This document shows, piece by piece, positions 1 through 8,095 of a stretch of DNA of 64,000 bases. The notes beneath the pieces were generated by a model. The model did not search any database and had not been told where the DNA came from. It saw nothing but the letters and a program-made list of their open reading frames with translations. Each line of letters begins with the position of its first letter. The first letter of the stretch is position 1. The translations under genes and the position numbers were made by a program. This DNA is from Actinocatenispora rupis (GTDB lineage: Bacteria; Actinomycetota; Actinomycetes; Mycobacteriales; Micromonosporaceae): positions 62,001 to 126,000 of the forward strand of contig NZ_BOMB01000038.1 of the NCBI RefSeq assembly GCF_016861975.1. The letters run 5' to 3'.

Positions 1-1
1 C

Positions 2-151
2 AGCGTCGCCGAACGGCTCCGGGTCGTACCGGCCGCGTTGGGTGCGCCGGGTGGCGCGCTCGGTGCCGTCGCGCTGGTGCACCACAGTTCCCCGCTGCTC
101 ACCGGGTACGAGCCGCTTCGCCACTCCATCACCGAAAGGCGTACCACCTGA
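2..151 (+). CDS. C-terminal end of a ROK-family sugar kinase or repressor (partial)
   Basis: Only the last 49 residues lie in the window; the gene starts upstream. The frame runs without a stop from base 2 to the TGA at 149-151. It holds the segment VVPAALGAPGGALGAVAL, which fits the last helix of ROK proteins (usually a xLGxxAGxxGAA pattern). The stop codon shares its A with the ATG of the sulfatase that follows (TGATG), so the two are translationally coupled. ROK proteins are sugar kinases or sugar-sensing repressors; which one applies cannot be told from this fragment. The pairing with a sulfatase hints at use of sulfated sugars or glycans, which is inference. Confidence 0.55.
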   Translation, partial: SVAERLRVVPAALGAPGGALGAVALVHHSSPLLTGYEPLRHSITERRTT

Positions 152-1653
152 TGCCGCACAACGTGCTGTTCCTGATGACCGACCAGCACCGGACCGACGC
201 GATCGGCTGCTACGGCAACCCGCACGCGCGTACGCCGAACCTGGACGGGCTCGCCGAGTCCGGCACGCTGTTCCGCAACGCGTTCACGCCCACCGCGATC
301 TGTACGCCGGCGCGGGCGAGCCTGCTGACCGGGCAGGCGCCGTTCCGGCACCGGCTACTGGCGAACGCCGAGTGGAACACCGGCTACCTGACCGAGCTGC
401 CGGAGGGTACGCCGACGTTCTCGGAAGCGTTGCGCGGCAACGGATACAACGTGGGGCTGATCGGCAAGTGGCACGTCGGCGAGCGGCTCGGCCCCGACGC
501 GTACGGCTTCGACGGGCCGCACCTGCCGGGCGCGATGAACCCGATCCTGGCCAAGGAGTACAAGGCGTGGTTGGCGGAGCGGGGGCTGCCGGAGCCGGCG
601 ATCACCGATCCGGTGCGTGGGACGCTGCCCGGCGGTCGGCCCGGGCACCTGCTGGCCGGGCGGTTGCGGCAGCCGGTGGAGGCGACGTTCGAACACTTCC
701 TGGCCGACCAGGCGATCGACCTGCTCCGCCGGTACGCCGCGGACGGGCGGCCGTTCCACCTGTCGCTGCACTTCTTCGGCCCGCACCTGCCGTACCTGAT
801 CCCGGACGAGTACTACGACCTCGTGGATCCGGCGACGGTGGAGCTGCCGGCGTCGTTCGCGGAGACGTTCGCGGGCAAGCCGGAGGTGCAACGCAACTAC
901 TCGACGTACTGGTCGGCCGACTCGTTCGACGCGGACGAGTGGCGCAAGCTGATCGCCGTGTACCACGGGTACGGGGCGATGATCGACGCGGAGATCGGCC
1001 GGGTCCTGGCCGTGCTGACCGAGCTGGGGTTGGACGACGACACGGCGGTGTTCTTCACCGCCGACCACGGCGAGTTCACGGGCGCGCACCGGCTCAACGA
1101 CAAGGGCCCCGCCATGTACGACGACATCTACCGGATCCCGTTCCTGCTGCGGGTTCCGGGCGCCGCGGCCGGGCGTACCGACGAGCGGTTCGTGACGTTG
1201 ACCGACGCGACCGCGACCATCCTCGACCTCGCCGGCCTCGACCCCGACCTGTGCCCCGACGCCCGCCCGGCCGGCTGCCCGCCCGACGGCCGCAGCCTCC
1301 TCCCCCTGGTACGCGACGAGCCGGTGGACGGCTGGCGGTCCGAGCTGGTCGCCGAGTTCCACGGGCACCACTTCCACTACCAGCAACGGATGCTGCGGGA
1401 CGAGCGGTACAAGCTGGTCGTGAACGCCGAGTCGGTGAACGAGCTGTACGACCTGGTCGCCGACCCGTACGAGCTGGTGAACGTGTACCCCGCCCCGCAC
1501 CTCGCCCCGGTACGCCGGGACATGCTGCGGCGGCTGCACACCGCGCTGACCGAGCGCGGCGACGACGTGTTCGCCCGGTGGATGCTCGCGATCAGCGACC
1601 TCGACGTACCGCTGGCGAACTCGTCCCGGTCCGACTTCGGCAGCCTGGAGTGA
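151..1653 (+). CDS. Sulfatase (formylglycine-dependent, choline-sulfatase/arylsulfatase type)
   Basis: This 500-residue protein is a type I sulfatase, hydrolysing sulfate esters. The signature CTPARASLLTG begins at Cys51, the residue normally oxidised to formylglycine, with Arg55 of the C-x-P-x-R motif. An early metal-binding MTDQHR sits at residues 9-14, and a second metal site is in the TADHGEFTGAH segment in the second half. The following DKGPAMYDDIYRIP segment resembles choline-sulfatase relatives. No signal peptide is visible, so it is probably cytoplasmic. It overlaps the stop of the ROK gene by one base, implying co-expression. The substrate is unknown. Activation needs a formylglycine-generating enzyme, not seen as a dedicated gene here (EgtB at 29 kb has the related fold but another role). 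Confidence 0.9.
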   Translation: MPHNVLFLMTDQHRTDAIGCYGNPHARTPNLDGLAESGTLFRNAFTPTAICTPARASLLTGQAPFRHRLLANAEWNTGYLTELPEGTPTFSEALRGNGYNVGLIGKWHVGERLGPDAYGFDGPHLPGAMNPILAKEYKAWLAERGLPEPAITDPVRGTLPGGRPGHLLAGRLRQPVEATFEHFLADQAIDLLRRYAADGRPFHLSLHFFGPHLPYLIPDEYYDLVDPATVELPASFAETFAGKPEVQRNYSTYWSADSFDADEWRKLIAVYHGYGAMIDAEIGRVLAVLTELGLDDDTAVFFTADHGEFTGAHRLNDKGPAMYDDIYRIPFLLRVPGAAAGRTDERFVTLTDATATILDLAGLDPDLCPDARPAGCPPDGRSLLPLVRDEPVDGWRSELVAEFHGHHFHYQQRMLRDERYKLVVNAESVNELYDLVADPYELVNVYPAPHLAPVRRDMLRRLHTALTERGDDVFARWMLAISDLDVPLANSSRSDFGSLE

Positions 1654-1686
1654 CGTGAGGGCCCACGGCGTGGAAGACTCGCGGTC

Positions 1687-2331
1687 GTGATGCGCTACGA
1701 CTGCCGCACCCTGGCCGAGCGGGACCAGGGCATCGCCGCCGCGGTGGAGGCCGTCAAGTCCGGCCAGCTCGTCGTCCTGCCCACCGGCACCATGTACGGG
1801 GTCGGCGCGAACGCGTTCGACGCCGACGCCGTCGCCGGGCTCCGTCGCCTCAAGGGCCACGGGCGGGACGTCGCGTCGCCGGTCATGGTCGGCTCCCAGC
1901 AGACCCTCGACGGTCTCGTACTCTCCCTGCCCCAGGCGGCGCGCGAGCTGGTCGAGGCGTTCTGGCCGGGCGAGCTCAGCATCATCGTCGAGCACGCGCC
2001 GAGCCTGTCCTGGGACATCGGCGACACCGACGGCACGTTCCTGGTGCGGCAGCCGCTGCACCCGGTGGCGCTGGAGCTGCTGCGCGAGACCGGGCCGATG
2101 GTCGTCGTCGGCGCGGCGCTCGCCGGCCAGACCCCGCCCACCACCGCCGAGCAGGCGCAGGAGCAGCTCGGCTCCGCGGTCAGCGTGTACCTGGAGGCCG
2201 GGCCGCACGGCGAGCCGGTGCCGTCGACGATCGTCGACTGCGCCGAGGACCCGCCGCTGCTGCTCCGGCCCGGCACCCTGACGTTCGAGACGCTGCGCGG
2301 CGTCGTACCGGAACTCTCGGAAAGTTCCTGA
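1687..2331 (+). CDS. Sua5/YciO/YrdC-family protein with altered TSAN motif
   Basis: The 214-residue protein has the YrdC fold used by L-threonylcarbamoyladenylate synthase, which makes the precursor of tRNA t6A. Recognisable are [14 protein letters not shown] (residues about 31-44; usually PTDTVYGIG), the KGHGR basic stretch, [12 protein letters not shown] (WPGPLT motif) and FLVRQPLHP. The normally invariant S-A-N of the T/S-S-A-N-x-(S/T)-G motif is missing: the aligned segment reads VGAALAG. The usual neighbours of the housekeeping sua5 (prmC, prfA) are absent. It may be a diverged paralogue with a changed activity, with the real enzyme elsewhere in the genome. A GTG at 1687 and an ATG at 1690 are both possible starts. 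Confidence 0.82.
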   Translation: MMRYDCRTLAERDQGIAAAVEAVKSGQLVVLPTGTMYGVGANAFDADAVAGLRRLKGHGRDVASPVMVGSQQTLDGLVLSLPQAARELVEAFWPGELSIIVEHAPSLSWDIGDTDGTFLVRQPLHPVALELLRETGPMVVVGAALAGQTPPTTAEQAQEQLGSAVSVYLEAGPHGEPVPSTIVDCAEDPPLLLRPGTLTFETLRGVVPELSESS

Positions 2332-2413
2332 CCCTGGCCTGTACCAGGCGGCACCCGTCGGCGACGATGGGTCCTCGGCCTCCCATCCCAGCTCGCGAAC
2401 GGCGGAGAACGAC

Positions 2414-3289
2414 GTGACGTACCCACCCGGTCAATACGGACAACCCGACCCGTACGGTCAGCAGCCCGGGTACGGCCAGCCCCAGCAGCCGTACGGCCAA
2501 CCGCAACAGCCGTACGGGCAGCCGCCCGCCTCCGGCCAGCAGCCGTACGGGCAGCCGCCCGCCTCCGGCCAGCCCGCGTACGGTCAGCCCCCGGCCTCCG
2601 GCCAGCCGTACGGTCAGCCCGCGTCGGATCCGTACGGTCAGCCCGCGTACGGGCAGCCGCCGGTGTCGTCGCAGCCGGCCGACCCGTACGGGCAGCAGAG
2701 CGCCCCGCCCGGCTACGGCGCCCCGACCAGCGGCGCCGCCGGCTACGGCCAGCCCGGCTACGGCCAGCCGCAGCAGCCGGGCTTCGGCCAGCAGCCGGGG
2801 TACGGCCAGCCCGGGATGCCGCCGTACGGTGCGCCGCCGAAGAAGAAGTCCAACCTGCCGCTCGTCCTCGGCCTCGGTGGCGGCGGCGTCGCGCTGGTCA
2901 TCGTCATCATCGTGGTCGCGGTGGTCGTGTTCAGCGGTGGCGGCGGGGCGAGCAGCCCGACCGACGCGGTCAGCACGTACCTGAACGCGGTGTTCAAGGA
3001 CAAGGACGCCAGCGCGGCGAAGGACGTGCTGTGCGCCAAGGAGAAGAACACGACCGACGCCGACCCGGAGAAGGTCAGCGGCGAGATCGAGTCCGGCGCC
3101 GGTGGCAAGAGCGTCGACGTCACCTGGAGTACGCCGACCGAGTCGAGCCGCAGCGGTGACAACGCCGAGGTGAAGAACGTCCTGACGATGACGATCTCCG
3201 GCCAGGGCACCGACTTCGACACGACCTGGAAGGTCGTCAACGAGTCCGGCTGGAAGGTCTGCGACATGAACCTGGAGATGAAGAAGTAG
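2414..3289 (+). CDS. Single-pass membrane protein with Pro/Gln/Tyr/Gly repeat N-terminus and DUF4878-like ectodomain
   Basis: The first ~140 residues are low-complexity repeats of the type YGQP, QPYGQP and PPASGQ, probably disordered and cytoplasmic. A Lys-Lys-Lys stop is followed by one strong membrane helix (about residues 148-173, rich in V and I). The last ~115 residues ([15 protein letters not shown] onward) resemble the small extracytoplasmic SnoaL/DUF4878-type domains common behind such tails in actinobacteria. Two Cys in the ectodomain could form a disulfide. It starts at a GTG behind GGAG at 2404-2407. The gene stands alone and faces the FUSC gene. Function is unknown; an envelope role is likely only by analogy. 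Confidence 0.85.
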   Translation: MTYPPGQYGQPDPYGQQPGYGQPQQPYGQPQQPYGQPPASGQQPYGQPPASGQPAYGQPPASGQPYGQPASDPYGQPAYGQPPVSSQPADPYGQQSAPPGYGAPTSGAAGYGQPGYGQPQQPGFGQQPGYGQPGMPPYGAPPKKKSNLPLVLGLGGGGVALVIVIIVVAVVVFSGGGGASSPTDAVSTYLNAVFKDKDASAAKDVLCAKEKNTTDADPEKVSGEIESGAGGKSVDVTWSTPTESSRSGDNAEVKNVLTMTISGQGTDFDTTWKVVNESGWKVCDMNLEMKK

Positions 3290-3303
3290 CGGAAGCACCC
3301 GAC

Positions 3304-3334
3304 AGCGGGTCCGTCCACACCGGGCGGGCCCGCT
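3304..3334. terminator. Bidirectional hairpin between convergent genes
   Basis: Arms 3304-3316 and 3322-3334 pair over 13 positions (two as G-T) around a 5-base loop. It lies between the stops of the membrane protein and the FUSC gene. No T-run follows, so it is a GC-type terminator at best. Confidence 0.5.
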
Positions 3335-3337
3335 TCG

Positions 3338-5473
3338 TCACACCTGGCCCAGCGAACGGTCCGCCGGGGCCGGGCCGGTCGCGAGCTGCCGCGCCGCGCG
3401 TACCTCGGCGGCGATGGGGGCCAGTACCTCGTCGCGCGGGGTGGGGATCTCGTCCGGTGAACGCCGCTCCCGCAGCGCGGTCGCCAGGTCGCGCAGGTCC
3501 GCGACCAGCAGGTTCACCGAGTCGCTCGACGGCGGCCGCGGCCCACCGTCCGCGCCCCGCCGACCCGCCGGCGCGCCCTGCCGCGCCACGCCCTCCGCGC
3601 TCACCCGCGTACCCCCCGCCGCGGCCTCCGTCGGCTGTTCCCGCCCGTCGTCGTCCCCGGCCCGCTGCTCCTCGCCGGTACGGCGGCGCACGGCGGCCTG
3701 CGCGCGGGCCGCGTCCCGGGTACGGATGGCAACCTCGGTGACCGCGTCGACCGCCCGTTCGAGCTGCACGATCATCGGCCACCACGCCGCCGCCCGGGTA
3801 CTCACCGGCGGTGGCTCGGCCAGCTTCTGCTGGAACGACGTGCGCACGTCCGACAGCGTCCGGTACGTGCGGCGGCGCTGCGCCCGGGCCGCGGACGTCT
3901 CCGCGCCGAACGCCTCCCGCAGGTACGTCGCGAGTTCGTCGACCGCGTCGGCGACCTGCGGGCCGAGGTGCACCCGCCACGTCTCCGGCCACAGCAGGTA
4001 CCCGAAGACGAGGACGATCGCGCAGCCGGTGAGCGTGTCCAGCAGCCGGGTGACGACGATCTCCGGCCCCTGGTTGGCACCGAAGTCGACCAGGAGTACC
4101 GCGAGCGGGGTCAGGAAGATGGCGAACATGCCGTAGTTGCGGCCCATCACGATCGGCAGCAGCCCGGCGGCGACCGCGATGAACGGCAGCAGCCACGCGC
4201 CCTTCGGCACGACCACCAGCAGCCCGGCGCCGATGAGTACGCCGAGGAGGGTGCCGAGGCCGCGCTGCACCGCGCGGGCGAACACCGAGCCGAAGTCCGG
4301 CTTCAGCACGATCGCCACCGTCAACAGCACCCAGTACGAGCGTTCGAGGGGAAGCGCGCCGCGCAGGATCTCGGCGAGCGACATGCAGAGCACCAGCCGC
4401 ACCGCGTACTGCCAGGTGGTGGGGCCGGTGAGGACCCGGTCGGTGAGGCGGATCAGGCGTTCGCGCGGGGTGGGCGGCAGCAGCGTCGTCTTCGCGGCCT
4501 CGTGGTCGGGCTTCAGGCGCTCGCGGACGTCGGCCATCCCGTTCCGCAGCGCCCGCAGCCGGTACGAGTCCGGGCTGCGCAGCGCGGCCGGCATCGGTGG
4601 CGGCGGCCGTTCCGCGCTGATCGCGTCCGCCACCGCCCGGATCCCCGCCGGTACGTCGGGCGGCACGCCGCGGCCGGAGTGCGCGATCGCGACGCTCGCC
4701 TCCACCACCGGTGTCGCCGCGTTGAGCAGCGCCGTCAGCTGCCGGAACGTCGGGTTGCGGCCGGCCGACCGGGACCGCCCCGACAGCAGCGCGTCGTACG
4801 CGGTGTTCATGGTGGTGGTGAGGCGTTGCCGGGCGTCGGCCATCCCGTCGGTACCGGTCGCGTCGAGCAGGTCGGCGACCCCGCGGTACACGTCGGCGAC
4901 CGCCTCGCGCTCCGGCGTACGGGTGCCGCCGACGAGCGCGACGACCGTCGACAGCAGCATCGCCCACGCCGCGCCCACCAGGTACAGCACCGGCAGCAGC
5001 AGCGGCGGGAACGGGACGGTCAGCCCGGACGCGATCGACACGTACACGAGGAGTTGGAGGCCGGCCATCGACGTCGCCGCGTTGATCACCGACAGCAGCG
5101 CCGACGCCAGCGACGCCAGCGCCACCACCAACACGGACAACCATCCGGTACCGGCGGCCAGGTGCCCCAGGTACATGCCGACGGCGCCGGCGATCCCCGC
5201 ACCGAGCTGGCGTACCAGGCGCATGCGGATCGGGCCGCCGCGGTCGGCGATCGACGCGGCCATCGCGCCCATCGCGGCGAACAGGCCGAGCGGCGGCTGG
5301 CCCACCGCGATGCCCACGGCCAGCGGGGTGGGGATCGCGACCGCCACCCGCACCACGTCTGGCCACGAGATCGCGGCCGGCTTCAACCGGACCAGTTCGA
5401 CCATCCAGTCGGGGGCGGCCAGCTCGATCCGCTCCCGTACGCCGCGCACCGGCGCGTCCGCGTCGCTGGCCAC
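3338..5473 (-). CDS. FUSC-family (fusaric acid resistance/aromatic acid exporter-like) membrane protein
   Basis: The protein of about 711 residues has two blocks of hydrophobic helices, the N-terminal one (LAVGIAVGQPPLGLFAAMGAM and onward) and a central one (RNYGMFAIFLTPLAVLL), separated by a soluble region. This is the typical FUSC/YccS layout, linked to efflux of aromatic acids or other small organic compounds. The C-terminal ~150 residues are soluble and Arg/Ala/Gly-rich. The GTG at 5473 has a perfect GGAGGGG five bases upstream; an ATG at 5497 is possible but poorer. It follows the K+/H+ antiporter gene by about 50 bases on the same strand and may be co-transcribed. The substrate is unknown. 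Confidence 0.82.
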   Translation of the reverse strand: MASDADAPVRGVRERIELAAPDWMVELVRLKPAAISWPDVVRVAVAIPTPLAVGIAVGQPPLGLFAAMGAMAASIADRGGPIRMRLVRQLGAGIAGAVGMYLGHLAAGTGWLSVLVVALASLASALLSVINAATSMAGLQLLVYVSIASGLTVPFPPLLLPVLYLVGAAWAMLLSTVVALVGGTRTPEREAVADVYRGVADLLDATGTDGMADARQRLTTTMNTAYDALLSGRSRSAGRNPTFRQLTALLNAATPVVEASVAIAHSGRGVPPDVPAGIRAVADAISAERPPPPMPAALRSPDSYRLRALRNGMADVRERLKPDHEAAKTTLLPPTPRERLIRLTDRVLTGPTTWQYAVRLVLCMSLAEILRGALPLERSYWVLLTVAIVLKPDFGSVFARAVQRGLGTLLGVLIGAGLLVVVPKGAWLLPFIAVAAGLLPIVMGRNYGMFAIFLTPLAVLLVDFGANQGPEIVVTRLLDTLTGCAIVLVFGYLLWPETWRVHLGPQVADAVDELATYLREAFGAETSAARAQRRRTYRTLSDVRTSFQQKLAEPPPVSTRAAAWWPMIVQLERAVDAVTEVAIRTRDAARAQAAVRRRTGEEQRAGDDDGREQPTEAAAGGTRVSAEGVARQGAPAGRRGADGGPRPPSSDSVNLLVADLRDLATALRERRSPDEIPTPRDEVLAPIAAEVRAARQLATGPAPADRSLGQV

Positions 5474-5524
5474 GGTGTCCCCTCCGCGGTCGCCCATCCG
5501 GTGGTCCTCACCTCCCGTCCATGA

Positions 5525-7021
5525 TCACAGAATCCGGCCGCGGGCGCGCCGCCAGCGGGCGCGCGGACCGTCCCGGCCGACCGCGCGCAGCCGCTGCTCC
5601 ACCTCCGGCCGTACCCGGTGGGTGGTCATCACGAGCAGCTCGTCGCCGGCGCGTACCGGGGTGCGCTCGTGGGGTACGAACGCGCGGCCGGCGCGGACCA
5701 CCATCGTGACCACGGCCGGGTCCGGCAGCCGCAGCTCCCAGATCTCCACGTTGCGCAGCCGGGACCGGGGCGAGACGACCACGTGAATCAGGTCCGCGTC
5801 CAGTACGTCCAGCGGCGCGGACTCCAGTTGCAGGTCGCGGGTCGGGTCGCGGGACACCAGCCCCAGCGCCCTCGCCACCGGCGCCAGCGTCGGCGCCTGT
5901 ACCAGCGTGAACGCCACCACCAGGACGAACACGATGTTGAACAGCCGTTCGCTGCCCGACACCGCCGCCACCACCGGGAACGTCGCCAGTACGATCGGCA
6001 CCGCGCCGCGCAGCCCCGCCCACGACAGCAGCGTCTGCTCCCGCCACGGCACCCGGAACGGCAGCAGCGACACCGCCACCGACGCCGGCCGCGCCACCAG
6101 CAGCAGTACCAGGCCGATCAGCAGCGCGGGGACGACCACCGCCGGCAGCTCGCCCGGCGACACCAGCAGCCCGAGCATCACGAACAGCCCGATCTGGGCG
6201 ATCCAGCCCAGCCCCTCCGCGAACGACCGCACCGCCCGCCGGTGCGGCAACCCCGCGTTGCCGAGCACGATCGCCGCCAGGTACGCCGACAGGAAGCCGC
6301 TCGCGTGCACCGCACCCGCCGCCGCGAACGCCGCCAACCCCATCGTGAACGTGGCCAGCGGGTACAGGCCCGACGCCGGCAGCGACAACCGCCGCAGCCC
6401 GTACGCCCCGACCACGCCGAGGGCCAGCCCGATCACCGTGCCCGCCCCCAGCTCGTACGCCAGGTCGCGGAGGGCGGTGAGCGGCGTGTGCGCGGTGACC
6501 GGCACGCTGAACGCGAGTACCAGGATGACCGTCGGCGCGTCGTTGAAACCGGACTCCGCCTCCAGCAACCCGGACAACCGGGGCGGCAACGGCAGCGCCC
6601 GGAGTACGGAGAAGACGGCGGCGGCGTCGGTGGACGCCACCACCGCGCCGAGCAGCAGCGCGATCTGCAGCGACACCCCCAGCAGCAGCCACGCCCCGAC
6701 CGCCGTCACCACGACGCTCACCACCACGCCGACCGTGGCGAGCGTCGCCGCACGCCCGAGTACGGGGCGGATCGTGTGCCAGTCCGTCGACAGGCCGCCG
6801 TCGATCAGGATCACCGCGAGCGCCGCGATCCCCAACGCCTGCGCCACCCGCGCGTCCGAGAACCGTACGCCGAGGCCGGATTCGCCCAACACCAACCCGA
6901 TCCCCAGGTACGCCAGCAGTACCGGCAGACCCACCCGGCTCACCAGCCGCGCCGCCGCGATGCTCGCCACCACCACGAGCGCCGCGACGAGCAGCACCAG
7001 GTACAGCTCGTGCAGCGTCAT
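5525..7021 (-). CDS. Potassium/proton antiporter (CPA1, NhaP2/CvrA type) with C-terminal RCK_C domain
   Basis: The 498-residue membrane protein starts with about 12 hydrophobic segments. It carries the antiporter core STDAAAVFSVLR and EAESGFNDAPTVIL, where the Asp residues of the ND motif are expected to carry ions. The last ~100 residues (SAPLDVLDADLIHVVVSP to RPEVEQRLRAVG) form a TrkA-C/RCK_C-type regulatory domain, as in K+/H+ antiporters of the NhaP2 kind. The role is export of K+ (or Na+) against protons at the cell membrane. A GAGGGG stands six to seven bases before the ATG. It is divergent from the ACT gene across 232 bases, where a TTCGTCCGGACGGAA near-palindrome lies at 7071-7085. 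Confidence 0.87.
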   Translation of the reverse strand: MTLHELYLVLLVAALVVVASIAAARLVSRVGLPVLLAYLGIGLVLGESGLGVRFSDARVAQALGIAALAVILIDGGLSTDWHTIRPVLGRAATLATVGVVVSVVVTAVGAWLLLGVSLQIALLLGAVVASTDAAAVFSVLRALPLPPRLSGLLEAESGFNDAPTVILVLAFSVPVTAHTPLTALRDLAYELGAGTVIGLALGVVGAYGLRRLSLPASGLYPLATFTMGLAAFAAAGAVHASGFLSAYLAAIVLGNAGLPHRRAVRSFAEGLGWIAQIGLFVMLGLLVSPGELPAVVVPALLIGLVLLLVARPASVAVSLLPFRVPWREQTLLSWAGLRGAVPIVLATFPVVAAVSGSERLFNIVFVLVVAFTLVQAPTLAPVARALGLVSRDPTRDLQLESAPLDVLDADLIHVVVSPRSRLRNVEIWELRLPDPAVVTMVVRAGRAFVPHERTPVRAGDELLVMTTHRVRPEVEQRLRAVGRDGPRARWRRARGRIL

Positions 7022-7253
7022 GGAGGTCCCCTCGCCGTCGCGGTGAACCCACCGTACTGAGCGCGGGCCGTTCGTCCGGACGGAAACGACACCGTGCCGG
7101 TATGCGCGGATGGTCCGAACAGACGGTTCCGGACCCTCGTCACCGGCCGTAAATTCGAAGAAGGTCCGGCCGTGTCACGCGGCCGGAACGGCTCCGTAAC
7201 AGCGCCTGGCGAGCATGCGTACGGCCGACACGGGCAGTGGGGAGGGAGCGTCG

Positions 7254-7913
7254 ATGTTGACCAGGATGCGGATCAGGCTGCCGGACCGCCCCGGTGCGCT
7301 CGGCCGGGCCGCGGCCGCACTCGGCACCGTAGGAATCGACATCCACCAGGTGCAGGCCCTCGAACGCGCCGCCAACCGCGCCATCGTCGACCTCGTCGTC
7401 GCCCTGCCCGCCGCGATGCTCCCCGGCGCCGTCGCCCGGATCCTCGCCGAGATCCCCGGCGTACGCGTCGAAGGATCCTGGCAGACCAGCGACTCCCTCG
7501 ACCTCGACACCGACATCGAAGTACTCGCCGAGACCGTCGCCAACCCCGGCCGCGCCCTGCACGTCCTCGTCGACGCCGCACCCAAACTCCTGCACGCCCA
7601 CTGGGCCGCCGCCCTCGCCGTACCGGGCGGCGACGTCGTCCACGCCAGCTGGCGTACGCCCAAGATTGGGTCCGTCGAACTCGGCACCCTCCGGCCCCGC
7701 GCACTCACCGCACCCGACGGCAGCCGACTCGCGCTCGCGCCCCTCGGCAGCAGGTACGCCATCCTCGTCGGGCGGCGCAACGCTCCCCCGTTCCACCCCA
7801 CCGAGCTGCGCAAACTGTCGGTCCTGGCGGACGCCACCGCCAGGGTACTCACGGGGGTGCCGGAGCAGCGGCGCGGCGGGCTGAGTCTGGTGAGGCCGTC
7901 GACGCAGGGGTGA
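7254..7913 (+). CDS. ACT-domain protein
   Basis: The N-terminal ~75 residues, beginning MLTRMRIRLPDRPGALG, are an ACT domain, a small ligand-binding fold that senses amino acids (DRPGxL is the usual first loop). The remaining ~145 residues are soluble and have no motif I recognise. The ATG at 7254 was chosen over an in-frame ATG at 7215 because GGGAGGGAG lies just upstream (7240-7248) and the ACT strand starts at once. Similar stand-alone proteins of about 220 residues occur across actinobacteria without a defined job. The gene is followed by an AT-rich hairpin element and faces the S53 peptidase gene. Confidence 0.75.
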   Translation: MLTRMRIRLPDRPGALGRAAAALGTVGIDIHQVQALERAANRAIVDLVVALPAAMLPGAVARILAEIPGVRVEGSWQTSDSLDLDTDIEVLAETVANPGRALHVLVDAAPKLLHAHWAAALAVPGGDVVHASWRTPKIGSVELGTLRPRALTAPDGSRLALAPLGSRYAILVGRRNAPPFHPTELRKLSVLADATARVLTGVPEQRRGGLSLVRPSTQG

Positions 7914-7984
7914 GTGCGGGTCGGCGGGCGGCGGGGTGACGCCGATGGGCGGTACGACCGATCGTTGATCGATTGTCCAATCGT

Positions 7985-8051
7985 CTCATTGTTCAACTGT
8001 TGAATTGTTCAACTGTCCAATTGTTGAACAGTTGAACAGTTGAACAATGAG
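7985..8051. repeat. AT-rich palindromic element with tandem GTTGAACA octamers
   Basis: Arms 7985-8013 and 8023-8051 are 29 bases each and pair with only two mismatches around a 9-base loop. The right arm is three perfect copies of GTTGAACA followed by ATGAG. Just upstream (about 7964-7982) stands ATCGATTGTCCAATCG, a sequence also found at the edge of the related element at 55942-55990. Base composition is about one third G+C, in sharp contrast to the genome. It sits between convergent genes (stops at 7913 and 8096), so termination is one possible role. A mobile or structural palindrome is another. Confidence 0.8.
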
Positions 8052-8095
8052 CCAGTACGAAACCGTGCGATCACCCCAAGCAACCGACCCCGTCG

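Noticed and set aside
355-2208. Long minus-strand open frame opposite the sulfatase and YrdC-like genes
   Set aside because: Arg/Gly/Val-rich translation with no motif, opposite two genes with clear signatures; a normal shadow in very high-GC DNA.
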